Shown: in pieces, positions 8,417-16,375 of the stretch
Numbering within the stretch: the first letter of the stretch is position 1
Layout: every line of letters begins with the position of its first letter
NCBI GenBank assembly: GCA_903923915.1
Contig: CAIXZI010000012.1
Coordinates: forward strand, 1 to 20,381
DNA length: 20,381 nt
Reading direction: 5' to 3'
DNA from: an uncultured Bacteroidota bacterium
GTDB lineage: Bacteria > Bacteroidota > Bacteroidia > B-17B0 > Aurantibacillaceae
Program-made: the position numbers and the translations under genes
Notes under the pieces: generated by a model
Told to the model about the DNA's origin: nothing
The model's database searches: none
The model's input: the letters and a program-made list of their open reading frames with translations, nothing else

Positions 8417-8579
8417 GGGCGTTCCGGCGCGTTTGTCATACTGAGCTTGTCTAAGCGCACCGTCGGGCTTTATGCTGCAAATCCTCGGCGATTACACCTG
8501 TGGGTTTTCCGTTACAAATGCTTTTTTAGCATTCAGCGAAGCAATTCAAAAACAGAAACAATGAGCTAATCCCTAACGC
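8417..8579. repeat. Probable dispersed Bacteroidota intergenic repeat (GGGCGTT ... CCCTAACGC)
   Basis: This 163-base block is richer in GC than the AT-rich spacers around it. It begins GGGCGTTCC (8417-8425), has an internal TCGGGCTTTATGCTGCAA (8463-8480), a small hairpin AATGCT/AGCATT (8517-8522 with 8528-8533), and ends CCCTAACGC (8571-8579). The ends pair as GCGTT/AACGC. I recall many Bacteroidota intergenic sequences with the same frame (GGGCGTT, TCGGGCT...CGCTGCAATC, CCCTAACGC), so I call it a member of a dispersed repeat family; this rests on memory. It starts 11 bases past the stop of the minus-strand surface-protein gene and reaches to the der promoter. Function unknown: it could be a transcribed 3' element, a terminator or a small non-autonomous mobile unit. 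Confidence 0.55.
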
Positions 8580-8589
8580 AAATACAACA

Positions 8590-11500
8590 TTATCTTATCA
8601 GGTTTATTTGCCCATGAAAACTAATTTGCTTTCCAGCAACATCAGTCGCAATACCTTTATAAACATATACATCTGCAGGCGCTTCTATTCCTTTTTGTTT
8701 TCCGTTCCAGGTTTTATCAACGTCATCCAGCTTGATAATTAAATTATCCCACCTATCATAAATATACATTTCAAACGACGTAAGAAAGGTCCCTTCGGCC
8801 TTAAAAAAATCATTTCTTCCATCGTTGTTGGGCGAAAAAGAATTTGGTATATATAAGGTTGGATAATCTATAACTCGTATATCATACACTACCGTATCTA
8901 CACAGCCATGTGCACTTGTAAAAAAATAACTCGCCGTGTAATCTCCCGATTGTTCAAACGTATGCGTGGTAGTTAAACTTAAATTAGTTCCATCAGATAA
9001 ATACCCATTGTTTAAAGTCCAACCACTATTTGGTGTAATGTCAATAGTAACAGGTGTTAGCGAGTATATATCTCCGCTCGGTTGCGTTTCAAAATGTGTA
9101 GTAAGAATATCATTCTGATTAGTAATGGTAACCGATGTGGTGGCTACGCAATTATAAAAATCACTTACTTGTACGGTGTAATTTCCTGCCACTAAATTAT
9201 TGATGCTTGCAGTTGTTTCTGTTGTACTCCATTGATATTGATAAGGCAAATATCCTATTGGGTTTGCAGTTGCTGTGCCAAAATTTTTATTACAATACGT
9301 TGGTGTAACACTTGTTTGTATAGATAGAGATGGCGTGTTACCAACAATAACCACCACAGAATCTTTACAGTTGGCATTAAAACCATCAGTAACAACAACC
9401 ATATAGTTTCCGGTAGTTAAACCACCCACACTTTGTGTTGTATATGTTGGTGTGGTATTCCATTTGTATTGATAAGGTGGGTTTGCATGCGGAGTTGCAG
9501 TTGCAGAGCCAATACTCTTTCCACAATAATCGGGTGAAGAATTTATTTGTATCGGAAAAAAAGTATTAGTGCCTACCGTTGCTGTTGTACTTCCTGTGCA
9601 ACCATTAGCATCTGTAATACTTACCGAATATGTGCCCGGAAAAAGATTTGTTATGCTTGATGTGGTTTGTCCTCCGATTGTCCAATTGTATGAATATGGC
9701 GGTGTACTTGGCGTAACGGCTACAACACTTGCTGTGCCTGATGGCCCACCACAAACCGATTTAACGGTGTTTGTGGTTATTTGCAAAACCGGACTACTAA
9801 CTGTAACAGTAGCCACCGAACTTGTTGTGCAATTATGTGCATCATTAATTGTAACCGTATGTTGCCCTTGAGATATGTTATGTATTGTACTTGTTGTTTG
9901 TGTAGGTGTTGTATTCCACGTATAGGAATAGGGTTGTGTGCCCCCAAGAGCGCTTGCGGTAGCAGAGCCAACAGAACCCGCACACAACGTTGGCAAACTA
10001 GTAACGGTTGCCGTTAGTATCGGCGGTTGGGTTACACCTACCGTAGTTGTTACAACACAACCGTTATTATCAGTAACCGTACAACTGTAATTTCCGGCAG
10101 AAATATTTGTTGCTGCTTGTGTGTTTTGATTGGTGGTCCATAAATAGGTAAACGTGTTATTCCCTGGGTTTATAATGTTGGCTGATACAATACCGTTGCT
10201 TCCTCCATAGCACGCTACATTAGTTGCTGTTGCAGATAAACTCCAGCTAATTGGTTTAATAGGAACAACTGCGTTTGCTGTAACCGTACAAGAATGTGCA
10301 TCAGTTATAAGCACACTATAACTTCCTTGCGAAAGATTAGTTGCAGTTTGTGTGTTTTGAATGGGTGTTGTATTCCAGATATATGCGTAAGGCGATGCTC
10401 CATTGTTTAATACATTAACAGAAGCAGTACCAATAGCGCCCGTACAAGTTGTAGATGTAGTACCAACACTTACCTGCATAATGGGTGGGTTTGTAATGGC
10501 AATAGCTATATTACTATGACAACCTCCATTATCAGTAACGCTTGCCGTATATATGCCTGCAGATAAATTAGTTGCTATAAAACCTGTTTGTGGTGGGTTT
10601 GTATTCCAGGTGCAATTATAGGGGGCTATTCCACCAATGGCAGTAACGGTTGCACTTGCATTACTTCCGCCATAGCAAGTAAGACTATGTTGTGATGAGG
10701 TAAGCACAATATTACTTCCGGAAGTAGCCACAGAAGCTGTAATAGTTTGCGTTATAATGCCACAGGTTTGATGCATATTAACATTGCATGTATAAGTGCC
10801 CGAAGCTAAGTTGCTGATGCTGGCTGTTGTTTGTCCGCCAGGCAACCAATGATAGGTTGGCGTGCCCGTATAATTAGTTACCGTAACCGTTGCGCTTCCG
10901 GTATTTCCACAGCCACCTGTGGCGGTTGTGCTGGTAGTTAGTACAGCAGGACTTTGACAGCTTAATGTGTTATTGCTAATAAACACACCCGAATCATAAA
11001 GCGCGTTACCCGCGTCTGCAATGGCAAATTTTACATGATAGGTGCTGCAAGGTGCAACAGGAGTAATAGATGTAACCGGAATGGTATAACCATTATACGC
11101 CACATTATTATTAGGTGTTGTATAATTGTTGTGGAAATAAGCCGCGTTGTTCCCTGCATTTACATTATGAATAGATACAACCGTTCCATTTGGAAGGGTA
11201 GCAATATTTTGCGCGGTATAATTTCCTCCCGAAGGATTTGGCCCTGTAAGAAAGATAGCAAAGGCATCGTTGTAAGCTAAATTAACCCCCTGCGGATATT
11301 CTTCAGATCCAAAAACAAAAGCCATTTTTAAACTATCACAGGTTGGAACAAAATCAAACTCTAAAACACATGCGTCTAAATTAGCGGTAGGAACTATAGC
11401 TGTTAAATCAGGATCACTAAAATTATTTCCATTATTAACATTGCATAAATGATTGCCCGGATTTGCCGCATCAACAGCGGTGCCCGTAGTTAGTATAATA

Positions 11501-11742
11501 CCACCCGTTAAACCTAAGTTAGAACCCGAAAAAGAAAAAATACCCGCCGCACTGCCTCCGCAATTAATAGTAGCGTTTGAAACGTTTACTCCAGTTCCGG
11601 CAACAGCTTGTGCAAGAGTAGCCGCAGTGTTATTTGGAGTAACACTCATCTGTGCATACGTACAAACGGGTGAGGCTAAGCTAAAAATTAGTAGAAGAAA
11701 TTTTTGAATAAAAGCGCACCGTTGAAAGTTGTAGGAGTGCAT
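8590..11742 (-). CDS. Secreted surface protein with choice-of-anchor L region, SprB-like repeats and type B (gliding-type) C-terminal sorting domain
   Basis: The 1050-residue protein begins with a signal peptide (hydrophobic FLLLIFSLASPV, probable cleavage after YAQ at 31). Residues about 32-260 resemble choice-of-anchor L domains, with FVFGSEEYPQG as the hallmark. Eight SprB-like repeats of about 75 residues follow (roughly 270-865); each has a Cys-Gly start, a PY.Y.W core, an L..G.Y.V segment and a D..GC or D...C end. After a PKD-like stretch, residues 960-1050 form the gliding-motility-associated C-terminal domain, with YIPNSFSPNNDG at 964-975 and YDRWDN. That domain targets proteins to the type IX secretion system, so the product should lie on the cell surface or outside; an adhesin role is likely but not shown. 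The gene is a single-gene unit with its own promoter. The repeat Cys residues may form disulfides. Confidence 0.88.
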   Translation of the reverse strand: MHSYNFQRCAFIQKFLLLIFSLASPVCTYAQMSVTPNNTAATLAQAVAGTGVNVSNATINCGGSAAGIFSFSGSNLGLTGGIILTTGTAVDAANPGNHLCNVNNGNNFSDPDLTAIVPTANLDACVLEFDFVPTCDSLKMAFVFGSEEYPQGVNLAYNDAFAIFLTGPNPSGGNYTAQNIATLPNGTVVSIHNVNAGNNAAYFHNNYTTPNNNVAYNGYTIPVTSITPVAPCSTYHVKFAIADAGNALYDSGVFISNNTLSCQSPAVLTTSTTATGGCGNTGSATVTVTNYTGTPTYHWLPGGQTTASISNLASGTYTCNVNMHQTCGIITQTITASVATSGSNIVLTSSQHSLTCYGGSNASATVTAIGGIAPYNCTWNTNPPQTGFIATNLSAGIYTASVTDNGGCHSNIAIAITNPPIMQVSVGTTSTTCTGAIGTASVNVLNNGASPYAYIWNTTPIQNTQTATNLSQGSYSVLITDAHSCTVTANAVVPIKPISWSLSATATNVACYGGSNGIVSANIINPGNNTFTYLWTTNQNTQAATNISAGNYSCTVTDNNGCVVTTTVGVTQPPILTATVTSLPTLCAGSVGSATASALGGTQPYSYTWNTTPTQTTSTIHNISQGQHTVTINDAHNCTTSSVATVTVSSPVLQITTNTVKSVCGGPSGTASVVAVTPSTPPYSYNWTIGGQTTSSITNLFPGTYSVSITDANGCTGSTTATVGTNTFFPIQINSSPDYCGKSIGSATATPHANPPYQYKWNTTPTYTTQSVGGLTTGNYMVVVTDGFNANCKDSVVVIVGNTPSLSIQTSVTPTYCNKNFGTATANPIGYLPYQYQWSTTETTASINNLVAGNYTVQVSDFYNCVATTSVTITNQNDILTTHFETQPSGDIYSLTPVTIDITPNSGWTLNNGYLSDGTNLSLTTTHTFEQSGDYTASYFFTSAHGCVDTVVYDIRVIDYPTLYIPNSFSPNNDGRNDFFKAEGTFLTSFEMYIYDRWDNLIIKLDDVDKTWNGKQKGIEAPADVYVYKGIATDVAGKQISFHGQINLIR

Positions 11743-11747
11743 TTTGT

Positions 11748-11766
11748 AGCTTTAATAATTAAAGCT
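11748..11766. repeat. Perfect 9-bp inverted repeat next to a start codon
   Basis: AGCTTTAAT / ATTAAAGCT, separated by one base, lies five bases upstream of the ATG at 11742. In RNA the innermost bases cannot all pair, but a 7-bp hairpin with a 5-base loop is possible and would sit across the ribosome-binding region. As DNA it could be an operator. Either role is inference. Confidence 0.45.
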
Positions 11767-11816
11767 TTGAACGTGGTTAAAGATTATCCAACAACTCATG
11801 ACAGTTTGGACTCTTT

Positions 11817-11871
11817 TAGGTTGTTCACTTCAAAAGCACAGCAAATATATAACAATACGGTAAAAAAACAA
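11817..11871 (-). promoter_or_regulatory. Promoter of the surface-protein gene, with shared leader element
   Basis: Read on the minus strand, TTG (11871-11869), a 19-base spacer and TATATTTG (11849-11842) match the Bacteroidota promoter consensus in both boxes and spacing. The transcript would have a leader of about 90-95 bases before the ATG at 11742. The segment from the -7 box into the leader (11849-11817) is nearly the same as the one upstream of the TonB-dependent receptor operon. Confidence 0.75.
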
Positions 11872-11902
11872 CATTAACAGATTGTTAAAAATAATCAAAC
11901 AA

Positions 11903-11930
11903 AAAGCCCCACTTTTTCAAGTGGGGCTTT
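11903..11930 (-). terminator. Rho-independent terminator of the TonB-receptor operon
   Basis: A 12-bp stem AAAGCCCCACTT / AAGTGGGGCTTT encloses a loop that reads GAAA on the minus strand. In that direction the stem runs into TTTTT. It begins 26 bases past the stop of the last operon gene (11957). It is the strongest terminator in the window. On the plus strand its U tract is interrupted (TTTAGTTT), so it is mainly a minus-strand terminator. Confidence 0.9.
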
Positions 11931-11956
11931 AGTTTATAAAGAACTAGTAAACTCTT

Positions 11957-13492
11957 TTATTGTTTAACAATTTTAGAGATTTGAGTTTTACCATCGGCAG
12001 TAATTTTTACAAAATAAGTGCCGGCAGCAATGTTTAAATTATTTACATTAATGTTAGTGCCGCTTGCAGAAACAGGTGCAATCATATCGCGACCCATAAC
12101 ATCAATAATACTTACATTAACTTTAGTAGCAGCAAAAGGCAATTGTATATTTAACTCATTTGCAACCGGATTAGGATACAAATTAGCGTTTAAGCTATTG
12201 TGTTTTTCTACACCTAAAGCAACGCAGTTTTTTACGATGTCGGCAGAATCACGAGGAACAATGTTATACGCACTAAATTCAAGGTTAACATTTCCTGTAA
12301 CGCAATATGAAGTGCCAACAATAGGTGCATAACCTGCGTTACCACTTGAACCAGCAGTAGCAGATCCGTGTGGGGCATAAAAACCACCTTTAAAATCAAA
12401 AGTACCCGGCACACCAGATGCATCAGTTAAAGTTCCTTGTCCATAATTGTAAGGCGCTGTTGCGCTATATGTATTTACAGTAGCTCCTTGTACATTAATT
12501 AAAAACCCTTCGTACTGTTCTTGACCAAAAGTTTGTGTATTTAAAGGTAAAGAAGGAACCGGATTGCCCGATGAAACTTTATTAAAATTACTAACCTGTA
12601 CAAGTTCTGTCATATTAAAATATTCATCAACTGAAGCCATAAACGTAACACTATCTCCAACAGCTAAATTAGCGCCGTTTGTTTGATCAAATACTAAGGC
12701 AGCAGCCCATGCGGTAGAACCAGAGGTTTGAATATAATATCCGTTATAAGTTGGGGTTGAAATGGTGCTTGCGTTACTAAGAACAAGACCACTAACAATA
12801 CCACCTGTTTGACTAACAAATTGGCCATAAAAAGGTGAATTACCATTACTTGCTGTAGTGTACTGGATATTATATAAAGAAGCCGGTATTGGGGTATATG
12901 GTTTTACCACAAAACTATCTACATCTATACCAACAATACCCGGAAGCGGAAAAGTTGAGCTTGTGTAAGTACCTGTACTTTTTACTTTTAAGCAAAATTG
13001 AGCGTTGTTTGTTGTGGTTGGTGCAATAACGGTTTGGTAATAATGGTGCCATCCTTTACCACTAACACTTTGTCCGTTTGTTGCTGATACATAGTTAGCT
13101 GAAGTTGCGCTTCCATCTGTAATTTCGCAACTAATAGTGCCTTTTCCGCGTGCATAATAAGAAACCGCATATCCCATACCCTGTGTAACACTAACACCAG
13201 TACCAGCTAAAACGCCAGTAGTATAAGAAGAACCTGTGTTTTTTAATTTGCAAGAAAAATTACCCGATTGAACAGGGGTTACCGTATTACTGTTTGTTAC
13301 TTGGGCAACACTGCTAACGGTATTTGTACCAATAGTGTTTGCAGGTGCTACTTCCCAACCGGTTGGTACTGAACCGCTCCAGGTTTCAAAGCCATTATTT
13401 ACAATGTCGGCACCCAAGGTTGCCTGGGCATTTGCATTTATAGTCATAGCTACAAATGCTGCAATAGTTAGTTTTAGTAGTTTTGATTTCAT
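11957..13492 (-). CDS. Type IX-secreted protein with carbohydrate-binding-like and OB-like domains
   Basis: The 511-residue protein has a signal peptide (MKSKLLKLTIAAFVAMTINANAQ, cleavage after about 23; split: basic start, hydrophobic core, AQ end). Residues about 27-195 (NNGFETWSGSVPTGWE and a later WHHYYQTV) resemble a CBM4/9-like beta-sandwich. Residues about 205-345, with a G-V-SG start, VGDSVTFMASVDEYF and a T.L motif, resemble the OB-fold domains found with extracellular nucleases and in DUF5689-type proteins. The C-terminus (434-511) is a type A type IX sorting domain, with LYPNP at 438-442 and a terminal ...KTQISKIVKQ. It is the last gene of the operon, 64 bases after a DUF5689-type lipoprotein gene. 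No catalytic motif is recognised, so it may be a binding or accessory factor. Confidence 0.82.
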   Translation of the reverse strand: MKSKLLKLTIAAFVAMTINANAQATLGADIVNNGFETWSGSVPTGWEVAPANTIGTNTVSSVAQVTNSNTVTPVQSGNFSCKLKNTGSSYTTGVLAGTGVSVTQGMGYAVSYYARGKGTISCEITDGSATSANYVSATNGQSVSGKGWHHYYQTVIAPTTTNNAQFCLKVKSTGTYTSSTFPLPGIVGIDVDSFVVKPYTPIPASLYNIQYTTASNGNSPFYGQFVSQTGGIVSGLVLSNASTISTPTYNGYYIQTSGSTAWAAALVFDQTNGANLAVGDSVTFMASVDEYFNMTELVQVSNFNKVSSGNPVPSLPLNTQTFGQEQYEGFLINVQGATVNTYSATAPYNYGQGTLTDASGVPGTFDFKGGFYAPHGSATAGSSGNAGYAPIVGTSYCVTGNVNLEFSAYNIVPRDSADIVKNCVALGVEKHNSLNANLYPNPVANELNIQLPFAATKVNVSIIDVMGRDMIAPVSASGTNINVNNLNIAAGTYFVKITADGKTQISKIVKQ

Positions 13493-13516
13493 TTTTTTGT
13501 TTTTTACTTGTTTTTA

Positions 13517-13562
13517 TTTTAGATTATTTATTTGATGTTTATTATTTTTAGATTACTTATTT
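13517..13562. repeat. Short AT-rich direct repeat between operon genes
   Basis: TTTTAGATTATTTATTT (13517-13533) is repeated as TTTTAGATTACTTATTT (13546-13562), one mismatch, with a 29-base period. The second copy includes the stop codon of the upstream gene (13559-13557). It fills the only sizeable gap (64 bases) in the operon. No promoter box was seen there. Confidence 0.4.
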
Positions 13563-14993
13563 AAGTACAAACGTTCCTAATAGATAGGTGCTTCCCGTAG
13601 AATCTGGATAGCTTGGGTTATTACTTGCTTGATATCTGAATGCTACATAAAACGTACCCGGATTAGAGGGCGGCACAAAACCAAAAGGGGTTGGTGTAAA
13701 ACCACCGCTATAAGCAGATTTGTAGTTTGGATAACTGCCGCTGGTTTGACTAACCGTAGCCGGTATATGAGTATAAAAACTCGATATATCAACCCATTGA
13801 GAAGGAATGATATTTGCTCCATCAAAAGAACCCGATACCAAAACACTTAATAATCTTTTATTAGTGCCGTATTGAGAAGCTACCATAAAATCCATGTATT
13901 TTTTTACTCCACCACCATGATCTACGATAGGAGGACTAACAAGCCACATATCATTTCTTGTATCAGTTGTTTTATAATTTGACGCTGCCGGAGAGTATTT
14001 CCAATTGGTTGGGTTAGCATTGGGACTTGCGTTTCCGTATTGTAGACCCTGCCAGTTTAAAGAACCTTGGTAGGCAATTGTTTTCCAGCCGGCTGTAGTT
14101 ATTGCGCTTTTACTTGATAAAGCAGCACAACTAAAGTTTTCGGTTATGGTATCATAAACAATAGGGTTATAGGCATTGGTAAGATTTATATCTCCGTTAA
14201 TAGCCGAACGAAGGCTTAATTGCATGGTGGTGTATAGATTTGATATTGCAACAATAGACCCGCTGTTGTTTGGAATGGTTTGCATAGCAAAATTAGCATA
14301 GCCGCTGTTGTATGCCACAATAGTATTCCCTCTAAAATCGCTTATAAATTTATTTACATTTTGAGGCGCTGCTGGCGGTGCTTGTGGAATAGCATACGTA
14401 GTACCCACGTTAGGCGCAACAAACTCAACATTACTTAGTTGTACCAGTTGCCCATCATAAATAAACCCCCCGCCGGTGGTATTAGAATAGGTGTTTAATT
14501 GTGGTAATGCATTTATTACAAGGGGCAAGGGATTTAAACCCGATTTTAAATGGATTACGCTGTTTTTTGCTTCAATAGAATCAATCTCTAAAGAACCTCC
14601 GCTAGATTTACTAAGCACCCCTCCGTTTAAGTTAATAGCAATAGAATCTCCAACATTTAAAAAACCACTTGTTCCATGAAGAAAATGTATTGATAAGGCC
14701 CCATAATAATTAGTTGCGGCAAATATGCCCGAATTATCACGCACATAAACCTGTTTATATAAATTACCCGAACTTTCATCGCAAGTAACAACAGCATTTA
14801 AAAGAGTATTTGAGGTAAACTTTGTGTTTACGCCCACATACATATTGCGTAATTGCTGAATAGTAATTGCCGGACCGGTTGCAATAGCTTTTTGTGGCGG
14901 CGGCGCCGGAGTTTTATGACAAGAAGCAAGTACAAATACCCCTAACATAAGTATAAGGTTTGCAAAAAAGGAGATGTGTTTTGTTTTTTTCAT
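13557..14993 (-). CDS. DUF5689-type outer-membrane lipoprotein (second tandem copy)
   Basis: The 478-residue product has a lipoprotein signal peptide with lipobox LASC (Cys25). Residues about 42-175 fit the DUF5689 domain: TIQQLRNMY, a V-TCDESSGN turn, YVRDNSG, then VGDSIAINLNGG and LEIDSI. This fold is OB-like and occurs in Bacteroidota surface lipoproteins. Residues about 285-478 resemble a choice-of-anchor J / DUF5017-like beta-sandwich, with a TENFSC start, GWK, and a NDMWLVSPPI core. It should be anchored in the outer membrane, perhaps facing outward. The gene is 4 bases after its paralogue and in the same direction, so the pair is one transcript. A receptor-partner role like that of SusD is inferred from context. 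No catalytic residues were recognised. Confidence 0.78.
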   Translation of the reverse strand: MKKTKHISFFANLILMLGVFVLASCHKTPAPPPQKAIATGPAITIQQLRNMYVGVNTKFTSNTLLNAVVTCDESSGNLYKQVYVRDNSGIFAATNYYGALSIHFLHGTSGFLNVGDSIAINLNGGVLSKSSGGSLEIDSIEAKNSVIHLKSGLNPLPLVINALPQLNTYSNTTGGGFIYDGQLVQLSNVEFVAPNVGTTYAIPQAPPAAPQNVNKFISDFRGNTIVAYNSGYANFAMQTIPNNSGSIVAISNLYTTMQLSLRSAINGDINLTNAYNPIVYDTITENFSCAALSSKSAITTAGWKTIAYQGSLNWQGLQYGNASPNANPTNWKYSPAASNYKTTDTRNDMWLVSPPIVDHGGGVKKYMDFMVASQYGTNKRLLSVLVSGSFDGANIIPSQWVDISSFYTHIPATVSQTSGSYPNYKSAYSGGFTPTPFGFVPPSNPGTFYVAFRYQASNNPSYPDSTGSTYLLGTFVLK

Positions 14994-14997
14994 GACA

Positions 14998-16365
14998 TTA
15001 ATCTTTTAAAGCAAAGTTATTTATGATAAAAGTTTGTGTAGAATCGGTGGTTGAATTATTACCCATATACCTAAACCCAATACTAAATGTACCTGTGTAT
15101 GAAGAAAGTTGTGGTATTTGATTAAGCATAACAGTTGTAGTGTTTGCGTTAAAAGCAAAGTTTGCCGGATACGTATTAAAATTTGTAAGGTTTGTAAATA
15201 AAGATCTAATATCTGTCCATTGAGCGGGATGAGAACCACCAAAATTAAAGCCATTAAAATCAGTAGAAATTAACACACTTAATTGCCTTGGTTTAGTTGG
15301 ACTAGAATATGGAATATATGACATTTGGAAGTTAAGATTTTTAGTTGAGGTGTTTTGTATTAATGGTGTAATTAACCACATAACATTTCTGGTTTGTCCT
15401 TGATAATTACTTGCCGAAGGATACCCATTAGGAGAAGAGCCATTGCCCACCCAAAGTATATTACCTAATTGAGCCAAATCATACCACCCTGGCAACACCA
15501 TGGTAAAATTTGATGAAGAAACACAGTTGCCAAAATTTTGAGTTAAGGTATCTACGCCACACCTTGGCTGAGTTAATTTAACATCAGCAAACGAACGAGG
15601 GGTTAGCTGTAAAGCACCGTTATAAAACGAAACAGCCGCAACCATAGAACCGCTTTTTGTATTAGGCACTTTTTGATATAAAAAATCGTATGTACCACTG
15701 TATAACGACATGTTTATGGTATTTAAATTGCCACAATCATAAAGTGCGTGATTAAGATATAAGGGTGGGTTGTTAAGAGGGATAAATAAAGTTGAATCCG
15801 TATATGCAAACTGCACACCATTTACCTGCACCAACTGCCCGTCATATATGGATTGTGGAGCAAGAACATTTCCAAACGGGGTTGCAAAAGTTGTGCTACT
15901 GGCCGAATTGTTTAGCTGTAAAATACTAACGTTTATTGGCGAATGTTCTTTGCCAACTGCCAACTTTACAATTTTATTAGTTGGGCCACTACTTACATCA
16001 ACCGAATCTATTTGTAAAGAGCTTGCCACACCTGATAAATCTAAGGTTGAGCCGTTAAGGTTAATACGCAACGAATCTCCTTCAAAAATACCGTGTGCGG
16101 TTAATTGTCTTAATGAAATGGCACCAGAGTTATCTCTTATATAAAGTGTTTTGTAATTATCTGTCATGGTTACCGTAGCATATACAGATATATCTTGGGT
16201 AAACTTAATGTTGCTGCCATGGTATAAAGCTCTTAGTTGTGCAATAGTATATACACCTCCAGCGGGCGATGATTGTACGGGCGGCATATCGTGCGTTTTT
16301 TTACAGGAAATAAACCCTAGTGCAAAAACTAAAAGCAGGATAGAAATATATTTTATTTTTTTCAT
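14998..16365 (-). CDS. DUF5689-type outer-membrane lipoprotein (first tandem copy)
   Basis: The 455-residue product has lipobox FISC (Cys21) after a short hydrophobic signal. The N-terminal domain (about 38-170) matches its neighbour in layout: TIAQLRALYHGSNIKFTQD, LYIRDNSGA, EGDSLRINLNG, LQIDSV. A C-terminal beta-sandwich (about 270-455) begins TQNFGNC and contains RNVMWLITPLI. Similarity to the following gene runs the whole length, so the two arose by tandem duplication and then diverged substantially. The gene starts 10 bases after the stop of the TonB-dependent receptor gene, which places the receptor and both lipoproteins in one operon. The likely role is a surface-exposed capture partner for the receptor; the ligand is unknown. 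Confidence 0.78.
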   Translation of the reverse strand: MKKIKYISILLLVFALGFISCKKTHDMPPVQSSPAGGVYTIAQLRALYHGSNIKFTQDISVYATVTMTDNYKTLYIRDNSGAISLRQLTAHGIFEGDSLRINLNGSTLDLSGVASSLQIDSVDVSSGPTNKIVKLAVGKEHSPINVSILQLNNSASSTTFATPFGNVLAPQSIYDGQLVQVNGVQFAYTDSTLFIPLNNPPLYLNHALYDCGNLNTINMSLYSGTYDFLYQKVPNTKSGSMVAAVSFYNGALQLTPRSFADVKLTQPRCGVDTLTQNFGNCVSSSNFTMVLPGWYDLAQLGNILWVGNGSSPNGYPSASNYQGQTRNVMWLITPLIQNTSTKNLNFQMSYIPYSSPTKPRQLSVLISTDFNGFNFGGSHPAQWTDIRSLFTNLTNFNTYPANFAFNANTTTVMLNQIPQLSSYTGTFSIGFRYMGNNSTTDSTQTFIINNFALKD

Positions 16366-16375
16366 GATTTAGTTA

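Noticed and set aside
9569..9871. 100-codon open frame on the plus strand inside the surface-protein gene
   Set aside because: It is antisense to the SprB-like repeat region, has low-complexity composition and no recognisable domain or promoter; it is a by-product of the Thr/Val-rich repeat coding.
9120..10930. Regularly spaced similar DNA segments that could suggest a CRISPR array or tandem repeat
   Set aside because: The spacing of about 225 bases follows the protein repeats, the segments differ in sequence, and the minus strand reads through as one SprB-repeat protein.
15770..16144. 124-codon open frame on the plus strand inside a lipoprotein gene
   Set aside because: The opposite strand has a full-length lipoprotein gene with a lipobox, domain matches and operon spacing; this frame has none of these.
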